Source of the DNA: Corynebacterium vitaeruminis DSM 20294
GTDB lineage: Bacteria; Actinomycetota; Actinomycetes; Mycobacteriales; Mycobacteriaceae
Reading direction: 5' to 3'
DNA length: 64,000 nt
Assembly (NCBI RefSeq): GCF_000550805.1
Contig: NZ_CP004353.1
Coordinates: 1 to 64,000, forward strand
This document shows, in pieces, positions 48,159 through 58,838 of the stretch. Both the position numbers and the translations under genes were made by a program. Each line of letters starts with the position of its first letter. The first letter of the stretch is position 1. The notes beneath the pieces were generated by a model. The model saw nothing but the letters and a program-made list of their open reading frames with translations. It searched no databases and was not told where the DNA came from.

Positions 48159-48425
48159 TTAGCGCCAACCCATGGTCATGAGCAGACCCAGGATGAACGC
48201 GCCGAATCCGACGGCGTAGTTCCACGGACCCAGGTTGGTCATGAGTGCGATGTCCTCGCCAGCGAGGTAGTTGACGATCAGCCACGCGAGCCCCACCAGC
48301 ATGAGGCCGAACATGATGATCTTGTACCACATCGGGGTGCCGGAGGAGTTGATCTTGACCGGCGTGCGGTTGCTCGCGCTCGAGGAGTGCGGGACGGAGC
48401 TCGCGGAGATCTTTGACTTTGGCAT
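48159..48425 (-). CDS. crgA: Cell division protein CrgA
   Basis: An 88-aa actinobacterial septum protein with two membrane helices (about 34-53 and 66-84). It has the N-terminal MPKSKISAS and the [25 protein letters not shown] and [15 protein letters not shown] segments characteristic of CrgA. It coordinates peptidoglycan synthesis with FtsZ-ring proteins. The location next to the pknB operon is the standard one. A 14-bp palindrome in its upstream region (48453-48466) may be a control site. Confidence 0.93.
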   Translation of the reverse strand: MPKSKISASSVPHSSSASNRTPVKINSSGTPMWYKIIMFGLMLVGLAWLIVNYLAGEDIALMTNLGPWNYAVGFGAFILGLLMTMGWR

Positions 48426-48452
48426 AACAATCCTTCAGGGATACGCGTAAAA

Positions 48453-48466
48453 AACTGAATTCAGTT
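48453..48466. promoter_or_regulatory. AACTGAATTCAGTT palindrome upstream of crgA
   Basis: A perfect 14-bp palindrome 28 bp before the crgA ATG, downstream of a possible -10-like TATATT on the minus strand. It could be an operator; no known regulator was matched. Confidence 0.35.
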
Positions 48467-48537
48467 GGTGTAAGGGACAATATACCAGCCGCGAGGCGCT
48501 GGCCAGCGCAAGTAGTGCTTGCGCGGACCGGCGCCTG

Positions 48538-50525
48538 TTAGTTGGCGGGGTTGATCGCGAGGAGGTCGAACTCGTAGAGCCTGACCACCACGTTGCCGTT
48601 CTTTCGGACGGTTCCGCCGCTTGCCGGGTCCTGGGATGCGATGAGCCCCTGATCCACGAGCGCCGCCGTCTTCACGGGCTGGCCGATCTGCAGCTGGTCG
48701 TTCGTGCCGGTCCACCCCGCGGCGCGCAGGGCGGCGAGGGCGTCGTTGACGTTCTTGCGGGTGATCGTCGGGATGTTGATGAGCTGGCCGTTGGAGACCT
48801 GCACCGCCACCTGGGTGCCCACCGCGGCCTGGTTGCCCTCGCCGTCGACGGAGATGACCGTGCCCTCGGGCTCGGTGGAGTCGACGTACTGCACCACCGG
48901 GGTAAAGCCGAGCGAGGTGAGGTTGCCCTCGGCCTGGTCCCACTTCATGCCGGTCACGACGGGGATGCGCTGCTGCTCCGCGCCGGTGGACACCGTGATG
49001 GTCACCTTCGTTCCCTTGGACACCTGCGCACCCGCGGCCGGGGACTGGTCGACCACCCCACCCGGGGCGACGTCCTGGGAGGAGGTCTCGTGTACCGTGG
49101 AATCCAGCTGGAGCCCGACCTTCTCGAGCGCCGCGGCCGCCTCGGAGGTGTTCATGCCGCGCACGTCGGGCACGTCGGTGATTTCCTTGCCCGAGGAGAC
49201 GTACAAGGTGATGGTGGTTCCCGACTGCACGGACGACCCCGATGCCGGGTTGGTACGGATCACGAGCCCGCGGGCGATGTCGGGATTGGCCTCCTCGGTC
49301 ACGGTGACCTGGAGCCCGAGGTTCTGCAGCTGGGTGACGGCGTCGGTCTGGGCCTGGTTGGCGAGGTCCGGAACCGTCACCATCGTGCCCGAGCGATTGA
49401 AGCTGAAGCCGTTGTTGGAGACGTAGTCGTACGCGGCGATGCCGCCACCGCCTAGGGCCAGCACGGCGAGCAACGCGACGAGCGCGTTGCGCACCTTGTG
49501 GTTAGGCTTGTCCTCCTCGTTCGCGCTGGCCTCGGCGGCCTCCGCCGCAGGCTCTGCCGTGGCGGCGCTCGTAGCAGGCGACTCGGCGGGCGAAACCGTG
49601 GTCGGGGCGACCACGGGGGCGGGCACGATCTGGGTCGGGGCGTCCTCGATCGGCTTGACGTAGTGGCGGGCGGCCTCGGTGACGGAGTTGCGCTCGAGCC
49701 GGCGCAGATCCTCGGCGAACTGGTTCGCCGACTGATAGCGGTCGCCGGGGTGCTTGGCCAGCGCCGTGAGCACGACGGCGTCGACGTTGAGCGCGGCGGT
49801 CGGGGTGAGGTCGGTGAGCAGCTCGCTCGGCGGCTGCGGGTCCTCCTGCACGTGCTGGTAGGCGACGGCGAAGGGGGTGTCGCCCTCGAACGGCGGCTTG
49901 CCGGTGATGATCTCGTAGAGCACGCAGCCTAAGGCGTAGACATCTGAGCGCGCATCGGCGCCCTTGCCGCGGGCCTGCTCGGGGGAGAGGTACTGGGCGG
50001 TGCCGATGACCGCCGAGGTCTGCGTCATCGCCGAGGTGGCGTCGCCGATCGCGCGGGCGATGCCGAAGTCCATGATCTTCACCGCGCCGGTGTTCGTGAT
50101 CATGATGTTCGCTGGCTTGATGTCGCGGTGGATGATGCCCGCGTCGTGGCTGACCTGCAGCGCCTCACACACCGGGATGAGCGTGTGCGCGGCCTGCGTG
50201 GGCGTGAAGCGTCCGTCCTCGCGGATGATGTCGCGCAGGGTGCGGCCCCGGACCAACTCCATCACGATGTACGGCGTGCCGACGCCGTCGCGGTCGGTCT
50301 CCCCGGTGTCGTAGGTGGCCACGATGGCGGGGTGGTTGAGGCGGCCCGAGTTCTGGGCTTCGCGGCGGAAACGCTCGCGGAAGTTGATGTCGCGCGCCAA
50401 GTCGGGGCGCAGCATCTTGATCGCCACCTCGCGGCCAATGAGGGTGTCTTTGGCTATGTACACCTCTGACATGCCGCCGGTGCCGATCACCTCGCCTAGG
50501 TCATAGCGGTTCGCGATGAGCTCAC

Positions 50526-50529
<4 letters not shown>
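48538..50529 (-). CDS. pknB: Serine/threonine protein kinase PknB with PASTA domains
   Basis: A 663-aa receptor kinase that senses cell-wall fragments and phosphorylates cell division and wall enzymes. The kinase domain (about 1-275) has GTGGMSEVY, VAIKML, the catalytic HRDIKPANIM and DFGIARA. A linker and one membrane helix (about 345-370) follow, then four extracellular PASTA repeats (about 385-655; for example VPDVRGMNTSEAAAALEKVGL). It overlaps the pknA stop by 4 bp. It is the last gene of the fhaA-to-pknB operon. Confidence 0.97.
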
Positions 50530-52058
<1,529 letters not shown>

Positions 52059-52061
52059 GTC

Positions 52062-53507
52062 TTATCCCTGCGCGTTGTGCACTGCGTTGATGACAGCGCG
52101 TCCGATAGGTGCGGCCACCGAGCCGCCGGTCGCGGCCTGGCCGAGGTCGCCGCCGTTTTTGACCACAACCGCAACGGCCACGTCCGCGTTGGTCGACGGT
52201 CCGAAGGCGATGTACCAGGCGTGCGGGTTGGAGTTACGCGAGTCCACGCCGTGCTCGGCGGTGCCGGTCTTGGAGGCGATGTCCGCGCCGGTGTAGCCCG
52301 AGGTGTGCTGCTCGGAGGCGCGCATGAGGTCGGTGATGGTGGAGGCGACGTCGGAAGAGATGGCCTGGTTGAGCTCCTTCGGCTGGGTCTCGGAGAGGAC
52401 CGAGAGATCGTCGCCGACGACCTTGGACACGAGGTGCGGCTCCATGCGCTTGCCGCCGTTGGCGACGGTCGCCGCGATGACCGCGTTCTGGAGGACGCTG
52501 ATGGAGACGTCGCGCTGGCCGATGGCGGACTGGCCCAGCTCGGCATCGTAGTTGATGTCGCCGATCGTGCCCGCCGACATCGGGATGCCGAGGTCGTAGG
52601 TGTCGCCCACACCGAACGCGGCCGCCGCATTCTTGAAGGCATCGATGCCAGCGCCGATGGACAGCTGCACGAAGGCGGTGTTGCAGGAGTACTGGAACGC
52701 CGTGCGCAGCGTCACCGTGCTCTGGCTCGCGCAGGTCTCGCCGCCGTAGTTCTCCAGCGTGGTCGTGGAGTCGGGCAGCGTGATCTGGGATGCTCCGGTC
52801 AGGGTCGAGTTCGGGCCGTAGCCGGAGTTGAGCGCCGCAGCGGTGGTGATCACCTTGAAGGTGGATCCCGGGGGCAGCGTCTCCTGGGTCGCGTGGTTGA
52901 GCAGCGGATCGCCGTCGTTGGCATTGAGCTGTGCCCAGGTGTCCTCGGCGGTGTCCGGGTTGGAGATGGCCGACGGATCGTAGCTCGGGGTCGATGCCAT
53001 GGCGAGGATCTCGCCGGTGGATGGGCGGATGGCGACGACCGCGCCCTCGTAGCCCGAGTTGGCCAGCTGGTCGTACGCCACCTGCTGCACGCTCGGGATG
53101 ATGCTCAGCTCGACGTTGCCGACGGTCTTTTTGTCGTCGACAAGCTGGCGCCACCACTGCTTGGCCGTCTTCTGCGTGCCGTTAAGCACGTTGTTGTAGC
53201 TGGACTCGAGGCCGGACGCGCCGTAGATGTCCGAGTAGTAGCCCTCGACCGGCCCGAAGGCGATCGGGCTGGTGACGTAGTTGCGCTGGTAGAAGCCGTC
53301 GGAGTCCTGGACGGACTGCGCGAGGATCTGACCGCTGGCGGAGATCTGGCCGCGCGGGCTGGACTTCAGCTCGATGAAGTTGCGGCGGTTGAGCGAGTTG
53401 TTCGCGTACTTGTCCTGGCTGAACCCGTGGATGACCGTGAGATTGACCAGGAGCACGACCACGAGGAGCAGCCCGAAGATGGATGCGAAGCGAATGGAAC
53501 GGTTCAT
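52062..53507 (-). CDS. pbpA: Penicillin-binding protein PbpA (transpeptidase)
   Basis: A 481-aa class B PBP that cross-links peptidoglycan. It has an N-terminal membrane anchor (about 5-28), a dimerisation domain, and the transpeptidase with nucleophile Ser215 in STFK (215-218), Ser274 in SCN (274-276) and KTG (413-415). It is shorter than FtsI and of the PbpA type that pairs with RodA. It overlaps the rodA stop by 4 bp. This gene belongs to the conserved actinobacterial envelope operon. Confidence 0.96.
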   Translation of the reverse strand: MNRSIRFASIFGLLLVVVLLVNLTVIHGFSQDKYANNSLNRRNFIELKSSPRGQISASGQILAQSVQDSDGFYQRNYVTSPIAFGPVEGYYSDIYGASGLESSYNNVLNGTQKTAKQWWRQLVDDKKTVGNVELSIIPSVQQVAYDQLANSGYEGAVVAIRPSTGEILAMASTPSYDPSAISNPDTAEDTWAQLNANDGDPLLNHATQETLPPGSTFKVITTAAALNSGYGPNSTLTGASQITLPDSTTTLENYGGETCASQSTVTLRTAFQYSCNTAFVQLSIGAGIDAFKNAAAAFGVGDTYDLGIPMSAGTIGDINYDAELGQSAIGQRDVSISVLQNAVIAATVANGGKRMEPHLVSKVVGDDLSVLSETQPKELNQAISSDVASTITDLMRASEQHTSGYTGADIASKTGTAEHGVDSRNSNPHAWYIAFGPSTNADVAVAVVVKNGGDLGQAATGGSVAAPIGRAVINAVHNAQG

Positions 53508-54817
53508 CGTTGTGCCTCCGTACCCGCGGTGGACCTCGCGGAGTTAGAAATCCTCAGGATAATGCCCAGCAGAATGTAGTTGGCCATGAGGCTCGAACCG
53601 CCCTGCGACATGAACGGGGTGGTCAGGCCGGTCATCGGCAGCAGGGCAGTGATGCCGCCCGTGACCACGAAGACCTGGATGGCCAGCGTGAGCGACAGGC
53701 CCGCCGCGACGAGCTTTCCGTAGGAATCCTTGGTCATAAGAGCCGTGCGGAAGCCGCGGGCGACGAAGATGGCGAAGAGGATGAGCACGGCGGCCAGCCC
53801 CACTAGCCCCAGCTCCTCGCCGATGGCGGCGAGGATGAAGTCGGACTCGGCGACGGGCACGAGCTCTGGGTGGCCCTGACCCAGGCCTGTGCCGGACACA
53901 CCACCGGAGGACATGCCGAACAGGCCCTGGGAGAGCTGGTAGCCCGTGGTGTCGTAGTGAGCCAGCGGGTCGAGGAAGTTGTTGAAGCGGGCCTGGATCT
54001 TGCTGGAGACCTGGTAGACGGCGGTGCCGCCGATGGCCACGAGCAGCGCGCCGATGAACAGCCAGGACACACGGTTGGTGGCGATGTAGATCATTCCCAG
54101 CACGGTGCTAAACAGCAAGAGCGCGGGGCCGAAGTCGTTCTCGCCGGCCATGATGAGGATGGCCGCACCCCAGACACCGAGGATCGGGCCGAGGTCGCGC
54201 AGGCGGGGCAGCTCCATGCCCAGCACGCGGTAGCCCGCGACGTTGAACAGGGCGCGCTTGTTCACCAGCAGCTGCGCGAAGAATAGCAGCAGCAGGATCT
54301 TGGAGAATTCGCCCGGCTGGATCGACAGCGGGCCGATGGAGATCCAGATGTTCGCGTCCGCGTTGATCTTGATCGGCCACACCATCGGCAGGGCGAGCAA
54401 GACGATACCCGCAAGCCCCAGCACGTAGGAGTAGCGGCTCATGCGCCGGTGGTCCTTGAGCAGCACCAACAGCCCGATCATGAGCGCGACCGAGATGAGC
54501 GTCCACATCACCTGGCGCGAGGCCAGCTGCTTGTCCAAGGCGAGGTCTAGGCGATAGATCATGACGAGGCCTAGCCCGTTGAGCAGGGCGGCTACCGGCA
54601 GCATGATCTGATCCGCGTTGGGGGCTAGGATGCACAGCGCGAGGTGGGCGATCGTGAACACGCCGATGAACCCGCCGATGACCCACGCCACCTCGGACCC
54701 GATGGAGCTTCCCTGGGCGAGGTTGAGCGTGATGAGCGCGATCGCGATGATCACGGTCGCCGCCACCAGCAGCCCGAATTCGGTCCGCCTGGAAACGATG
54801 CTCTTCAATGCGTTCAT
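53504..54817 (-). CDS. rodA: RodA/FtsW-family peptidoglycan glycosyltransferase
   Basis: A 437-aa polytopic membrane protein with about 10-12 helices that polymerises lipid II. SEDS marks are DLALDKQLASRQVMWT, WISIGPLSIQPGEFSKI, GENDFGPALLLFSTVLGMIY and the C-terminal LPMTGLTTPFMSQGGSSLMANY. It begins immediately after the phosphatase stop (54818) and overlaps pbpA by 4 bp, consistent with a RodA-PbpA complex. Confidence 0.96.
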   Translation of the reverse strand: MNALKSIVSRRTEFGLLVAATVIIAIALITLNLAQGSSIGSEVAWVIGGFIGVFTIAHLALCILAPNADQIMLPVAALLNGLGLVMIYRLDLALDKQLASRQVMWTLISVALMIGLLVLLKDHRRMSRYSYVLGLAGIVLLALPMVWPIKINADANIWISIGPLSIQPGEFSKILLLLFFAQLLVNKRALFNVAGYRVLGMELPRLRDLGPILGVWGAAILIMAGENDFGPALLLFSTVLGMIYIATNRVSWLFIGALLVAIGGTAVYQVSSKIQARFNNFLDPLAHYDTTGYQLSQGLFGMSSGGVSGTGLGQGHPELVPVAESDFILAAIGEELGLVGLAAVLILFAIFVARGFRTALMTKDSYGKLVAAGLSLTLAIQVFVVTGGITALLPMTGLTTPFMSQGGSSLMANYILLGIILRISNSARSTAGTEAQR

Positions 54818-56302
54818 CTAGTTCACCTCCCTGCAGTTGACTCCTGGTGTCGATTGATCTCCCGGTGCGTTCTTCGGCGGCGTTTGCTCGCTTGTCGACG
54901 CCGAAGGCTCGGCAGCCGCCGACGAGGCCGGGGCCTCGGACGGGTTGGCCCCCGGGCTTGCCGACGGCGTGGCCGAAGGCTGCGCCTCGCGGGTCACGCA
55001 GATGGGCAGAGCCTCGCTGGCCAGCCGCTGCATCTGCTGCTGGACCTCGTCGTAGGTGCCCTCCGGCAGGGAGGTCACCTGGCTGCGCGCCGACTCCTTG
55101 AGATCGGAGAGCGTGAACCGGTGGCACGGCTGCGTCGAGTTGGGATCCACCAGGGTGATGTTGTCCGACTCGTCGAGGCAGGCGCGCTGGTAGGTCTGGT
55201 GCAGCTTCTTTCCGAGGATCTCGATGTCGGAGCCCTGCTCGATGACGAGCTCCTCGCCGTCGGTGGTGACGTAGTAGGTGTCGTTGAGCGAGGACTTGAA
55301 CCAGACGAGTCCGCCCGCGATGAGCGCGAGGACCGCGAGCACGGCGACGACCACCGCGATGCGCTTGCCTGCGGACTTCTTCTTTTCGGGTTTTGGCCCC
55401 GTAACGGCCGAAGCCCCCTCCGAGGAGGAAGCTTGGGCGGTCGGTTCTGGGGGGATCACGCGCGATTGTCGCGCCTGAATGGCCATGGCGGCTCGGCCCG
55501 CGGCGGTGTCCGGTCGCGGGTCTTCCGGCTGCTCGCCGTTGAGCGCGCCCGCGGTGACGGCGACGGTGGGCAGCTCGATGTCTGGGCTGTCCCCGTCGAC
55601 GACGTCGGCGATGACCACCGTGACGTTGTCGGGGCCGCCGGAGCGCAGCGCCAGCTCGACGAGCCGGAAGGCCGCCTCTTGCGGGGTGCCGTTTCGCAGG
55701 GTCTGCTCGATGGTCGACGCCGTGACCGGGTCGGACAGGCCGTCGGAGCACAGGAGCAGGCGGTCGCCCACGCGGGCGTCGAGGGACTTGAGGGTCGGCT
55801 CGACCGGGCGTCCGGTGTACGCCTTGAGGATCAGCGAGCGGCGCGGGTGGGTGGAGATGTCCTCTGGGTCGAGCTCGCCGCGCTCGACGAGCGACTGGAC
55901 GTAGGTGTCATCCACCGTGATCTGCTCGAGCTTGCCGTCGCGCAGGCGGTAGCCGCGGGAGTCGCCCACGTGGCACATTCCGAACTCGGAGCCGTTGAAC
56001 ATCAGCGCCGTGAGCGTGGTGCCCATGCCGTCGGTCTCGGGCGCTTCGCGCACGCCCTCGGCGATTGCTCGGTTGGCGTCCTCGGCGACGGAGCCCAGCA
56101 GGGCCAGCATGTCGTTGTCCTCGGGATCGGCGTCTAGGCGCATGATGTGGTTGATCATGAGCTGGGAGGCGATCTCGCCGGCCGCGTGCCCGCCCATGCC
56201 GTCGGCGAGCGCGAGCAGGTAAGGACCGGCGTAGGCCGAGTCCTCGTTATTGCCCCGGACCAGTCCGCGGTCGGAGGCAACGGCGAAATTGAGTTTGAGC
56301 AT
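54818..56302 (-). CDS. pstP: PP2C-type protein phosphatase PstP (Ppp)
   Basis: A 494-aa metal-dependent phosphatase that reverses PknA/PknB phosphorylation. The catalytic domain (1 to about 235) has GLVRGNNEDSAY, LALADGMGGHAAGE, GDSRGYRLRDG and SGGPDNVTVVI with metal-binding Asp residues. One membrane helix lies near 310-333, followed by an extracellular domain and a Ser/Ala/Pro-rich tail. The tail is encoded across two motif copies (54890-54902 and 54956-54968). It abuts fhaB (stop 56303) and rodA. Confidence 0.96.
   Translation of the reverse strand: MLKLNFAVASDRGLVRGNNEDSAYAGPYLLALADGMGGHAAGEIASQLMINHIMRLDADPEDNDMLALLGSVAEDANRAIAEGVREAPETDGMGTTLTALMFNGSEFGMCHVGDSRGYRLRDGKLEQITVDDTYVQSLVERGELDPEDISTHPRRSLILKAYTGRPVEPTLKSLDARVGDRLLLCSDGLSDPVTASTIEQTLRNGTPQEAAFRLVELALRSGGPDNVTVVIADVVDGDSPDIELPTVAVTAGALNGEQPEDPRPDTAAGRAAMAIQARQSRVIPPEPTAQASSSEGASAVTGPKPEKKKSAGKRIAVVVAVLAVLALIAGGLVWFKSSLNDTYYVTTDGEELVIEQGSDIEILGKKLHQTYQRACLDESDNITLVDPNSTQPCHRFTLSDLKESARSQVTSLPEGTYDEVQQQMQRLASEALPICVTREAQPSATPSASPGANPSEAPASSAAAEPSASTSEQTPPKNAPGDQSTPGVNCREVN
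54890..54968 (+). repeat. Two dispersed-motif copies in the pstP tail
   Basis: GCTTGTCGACGCC (54890-54902, followed by GAAGGC) and GCTTGCCGACGGC (54956-54968) lie 53 bp apart, both plus strand, in the low-complexity C-terminal coding region. Confidence 0.6.
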
Positions 56303-56773
56303 TTAGGGAACCAACCTAACCGTCGTCCGCCCGACCTTGATGTCGCTTGCGGTGGTCACCTTTTCGGGCTGATCGATGCGGTAGCTGCCGACGAACGTGC
56401 CGTTGCGGGAGTCGAGGTCCTCAACGAACCACTCGTTTCCCCTGCTGAACAGGCGCGCGTGGCGTGCGGAGGCGTAGTCATCCCCCAACACCAGTGTGCA
56501 GTCGGAGGCACGCCCCAGCGTGATGTCGGTCGCACCGTTGAAGTCCAGACGGGTACCCTGCATCGGCCCGTCGACGACCATGAGGGCCTGAGGCGCGCTG
56601 CCTCGGGACTTCAGCTTCGGCGCCGCTGGTGCGTCGACAAGCGACGGCGAAGACGGCATGGCTCCCGCAGCGGCCTTGGTGTCTCGGCGCAGTGCATTGA
56701 GTGCAAAGAGAATGAAAAGCCACAGCACCACGAGCAAGACGATGCGCAAGACCAGCAGAATCGTGGAATCCAT
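56303..56773 (-). CDS. fhaB: FHA-domain membrane protein FhaB (FipA)
   Basis: A 156-aa protein with one N-terminal membrane helix (about 5-27, LLVLRIVLLVVLWLFILFAL), a short linker and a phosphothreonine-binding FHA domain (about 70-155). FHA core residues are visible: TLGRASDC, SARHARL and DSRNGTFVG. It reads PknA/PknB phosphorylation at the septum. Within the linker, SLVDAP is encoded by a motif copy (56631-56642). It lies between fhaA and pstP in the operon. Confidence 0.95.
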   Translation of the reverse strand: MDSTILLVLRIVLLVVLWLFILFALNALRRDTKAAAGAMPSSPSLVDAPAAPKLKSRGSAPQALMVVDGPMQGTRLDFNGATDITLGRASDCTLVLGDDYASARHARLFSRGNEWFVEDLDSRNGTFVGSYRIDQPEKVTTASDIKVGRTTVRLVP

Positions 56774-56787
56774 GAAAAGCTGCCCTC

Positions 56788-57645
56788 CTAGGCTGGCGTA
56801 TTGATACGGACTTCGATGTTCGAGTGACCCACCGTGATCACGTCGCCGTCCGCGAGCAGCCAGTTCTCAATGCGCATGTCATTGACACTGGTGCCGTTGG
56901 TCGACTGCAGATCCACCAGGATGGCATCCTGGCCGTTCCACGTAATCTCAGCATGGTGACGCGACACGCCCGTATCGGGCAGGCGGAAGTCGACCTCGTT
57001 GCTGCGGCCGATGATGTTGGAACCCTCATGGAGCAAGTACGTGCGCGAGGAACCGTCCTGGAGAAGCAGGCTGACCGTGGGGCGCGGCGGGGTCGGTGCG
57101 GGCGCGGGCGGCTCGGGCTCCGCGGACTCGACGACCGGCGCCTGCGCCGGGAGGTGCTCGGTGCTTGGCCACTGTGAGTGCTGGGCCATTTCGACCTGCC
57201 TTTCTGCCGGGGACGCCTCGTCGGCGCCGACCTCGACCCCCACGAACTGGGAGATGCCGTCGGCGCGGACATTCACCTGCGAGCTGGCCTGCAGCTGGCC
57301 GGTGTGCAAGGAGGAATCCACCTCAATGTGAACCGTGACCAGCCCGGGAGTTGTCCAGCCGCGGTTGCGGTGAAAGCGGCTGAGCTGGTCGGCGAAGTCT
57401 GCCGGCAAGCTGGGATGGGTCGCGGCTAGGTTGGCCCCGTCCTTCTCGCTTACCCGCACGTGAAATACGTTCGGTGCTTCGATCGTGCCCTCGTAGGTGC
57501 GCACGAGGTTGTCCTCGGCCTCCTGCTTGAGAAGCTCCTCGATCTCAGCGGGCACCACCCGTCCGCCGAAAACTCGGGCGAAGCTGTTGTCCAAGCCTCG
57601 TTGCATAGCGCTATCCAGCTTGGCGATCCTGCCCATGAAGGACAT
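56788..57645 (-). CDS. fhaA: FHA-domain protein FhaA (DUF3662)
   Basis: A 285-aa cytosolic protein, first gene of the operon. It has an N-terminal DUF3662 domain (1 to about 125, MSFMGRIAKLDSAMQRGLDNSF), a Pro/Ala/Glu linker, and a C-terminal FHA domain (about 195-285; IIGRSNEVDFRL, VSRHHAEI, LQSTNGTSVNDMRI). In mycobacteria FhaA binds the phosphorylated pseudokinase MviN and PknB. I start at ATG 57645, with GGAGGTG 9 bp upstream; the longer frame covers the structured leader. Confidence 0.95.
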   Translation of the reverse strand: MSFMGRIAKLDSAMQRGLDNSFARVFGGRVVPAEIEELLKQEAEDNLVRTYEGTIEAPNVFHVRVSEKDGANLAATHPSLPADFADQLSRFHRNRGWTTPGLVTVHIEVDSSLHTGQLQASSQVNVRADGISQFVGVEVGADEASPAERQVEMAQHSQWPSTEHLPAQAPVVESAEPEPPAPAPTPPRPTVSLLLQDGSSRTYLLHEGSNIIGRSNEVDFRLPDTGVSRHHAEITWNGQDAILVDLQSTNGTSVNDMRIENWLLADGDVITVGHSNIEVRINTPA

Positions 57646-57711
57646 GGTGCTTACACCTCCTACGTTGTTTTCGACTGCCAGCCACCTGTGCTGGTGGTGG
57701 GGTTGCCCGCC

Positions 57712-57739
57712 CCATATCCTGTCATTTGACAGGGTATGG
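57712..57739 (-). promoter_or_regulatory. Stem-loop in the fhaA leader
   Basis: A 13-bp inverted repeat with one mismatch (core CCTGTCATTTGACAGG, outer CCATA/TATGG) lies about 67-95 bp before the fhaA ATG. A -10-like TATACT lies upstream at 57757-57762 (minus strand), so the hairpin would be near the 5' end of the transcript of a seven-gene operon. Confidence 0.5.
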
Positions 57740-57907
57740 GCAAACCTAACTACAACAGTATAGGTTGCTGCCTCGAAAAAACATTCCCCCGAGTCGTGCT
57801 TTCCGCCTCCCCAAACCAGCTTTTTCGCCCTATGAGCAGCCAATTTGACCACCGAGGTAGGTAGCGTGCTATCTTAATCAAGTCGCACACACAATGTGTA
57901 GCCACCT

Positions 57908-57991
57908 GCCCAGGTGGCGGAATTGGCAGACGCGCTGGCTTCAGGTGCCAGTGTCCGCAAGGACGTGGGGGTTCAAGTCCCCCCCTGGGCA
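57908..57991 (+). tRNA. tRNA-Leu (CAG)
   Basis: An 84-nt type II tRNA. Acceptor GCCCAGG/CCTGGGC, anticodon CAG at 57942-57944, a long variable arm (GTGTCCGCAAGGACGTG) and GTTCAAGTC T-arm are present. Confidence 0.97.
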
Positions 57992-58004
57992 CAAAATTAT
58001 GAAG

Positions 58005-58045
58005 AATCTCGCAACACCGCGAAAGTGGTGCTGCGAGATTTTTTG
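58005..58045 (+). terminator. tRNA-Leu terminator
   Basis: A 14-bp stem with one mismatch (58005-58018 with about 58027-58040) followed by TTTT. Confidence 0.88.
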
Positions 58046-58067
58046 CGTTGGTCTGTTTTGAAGGTTG

Positions 58068-58133
58068 GTGCGAGCCGGTGTGATCGTCACCATCGCGGTG
58101 CAGCTGGTCGCCATCAAGTCGGGCGCTCAGTAG
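58068..58133 (+). pseudogene. Possible gene remnant (21 codons)
   Basis: GTG to TAG frame encoding a short hydrophobic peptide (AGVIVTIAVQLVAIKSGAQ) with AAGG before it. It looks like the last membrane helix of a lost protein. It could also be chance. Confidence 0.25.
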
Positions 58134-58150
58134 GAGGCCGCTCGCGGTAC

Positions 58151-58194
58151 GCGTCGGCAAGCAGATGCAAAGCGGGCTTGTCGACGCCTACGGC
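58151..58194. repeat. Inverted pair of dispersed-motif copies
   Basis: A minus-strand GCTTGCCGACGC (58151-58162) and a plus-strand GCTTGTCGACGCCTACGGC (58176-58194) face away from each other, giving a 12-bp-arm hairpin with one mismatch and a 13-nt loop. Confidence 0.7.
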
Positions 58195-58319
58195 ACCGAG
58201 CGGACGATCTCGCCGCGCGGCATGCGGAAGAACGCGCCCTCGGTCCGCGACCACACCTCCCACGCTGCGGCGATGGCCTCGAACTGCGCTGGTGAGTGCC
58301 TCCGCGCCACGGGAATCAC
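58188..58319 (-). pseudogene. C-terminal fragment of a SAM-methyltransferase-like gene
   Basis: A 43-codon frame containing AQFEAIAAAWEVWSRTEGAFF and MPRGEIV, which resembles the last 40 residues of class I methyltransferases (aW..W...p.gFf..p.GEvi). The stop codon is formed inside the dispersed-motif copy. The rest of such a gene is not present, so it seems to be a deletion remnant. Family assignment is from memory of the pattern. Confidence 0.35.
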
Positions 58320-58337
58320 GTGGAAACATACTTAACC

Positions 58338-58360
58338 CTTGCGTTAGAGCGCGCTCAAAG
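58338..58360. promoter_or_regulatory. Possible MerR-type operator
   Basis: An imperfect dyad beginning CTTGCG and ending CAAAG around GAGCGCGCTC lies 17 bp before the merR-type ATG. The spacing resembles autoregulated MerR promoters. Confidence 0.35.
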
Positions 58361-58376
58361 CGGTAGCGTCGCGGTC

Positions 58377-58838
58377 ATGGAATCACAAGAACTCATTGAT
58401 GCGCTGCGCCTGGCCGTCGACCCGCCCGGCGGCGTCAACGTCGAGGACCTGCGGGAGCTCGTGCGCGACGACCACGCCGTGGAGTGGGACATCGCCACCA
58501 CCGCGGAGCACCTCGGCGTCAGCGCCCACACGCTGCGCTATTACGAGCCCGCGGGGCTGGTCACGGTGGGGCGTGACGAGCTGGGGCACAGAAAATACGA
58601 CCCGGCGGCCGTGCGCAGGCTGGTGTTCATCACGCGCATGCGGGTCTCCGGCATGTCGATCGCCGACCTGCGCCACTACATGGAGCTCGCCGATTCTGGG
58701 TCCGACACCATGCCTGAGCGCCTTGACCTGCTGCTCGAGCACCGCGACACGCTAAAGCGGCAGATCGCCGAGCTGCAGCTCTCGCTCGCGGCCACCGAAT
58801 ACAAGATCGCCTACTACTCAAAGGATCTCGAAAAATGA
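58377..58838 (+). CDS. MerR-family transcriptional regulator
   Basis: A 153-aa regulator with an unusual 35-40-residue N-terminal extension (MESQELIDALRLAVDPPGGVNVEDLREL). The MerR winged helix follows (WDIATTAEHLGVSAHTLRYYEPAGLV, GHRKYDPAAVRRLVFITRMRVSGMSI) and then a dimerisation coiled coil. There is no cysteine ligand set for metals. The ATG of the next gene overlaps its stop (ATGA), so it probably regulates that carboxymuconolactone-decarboxylase-like gene and itself. Confidence 0.88.
   Translation: MESQELIDALRLAVDPPGGVNVEDLRELVRDDHAVEWDIATTAEHLGVSAHTLRYYEPAGLVTVGRDELGHRKYDPAAVRRLVFITRMRVSGMSIADLRHYMELADSGSDTMPERLDLLLEHRDTLKRQIAELQLSLAATEYKIAYYSKDLEK

Noticed and set aside
57908..58194. 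Prophage or island attachment at tRNA-Leu
   Set aside because: No second copy of the tRNA 3' end and no integrase gene are present in the window.
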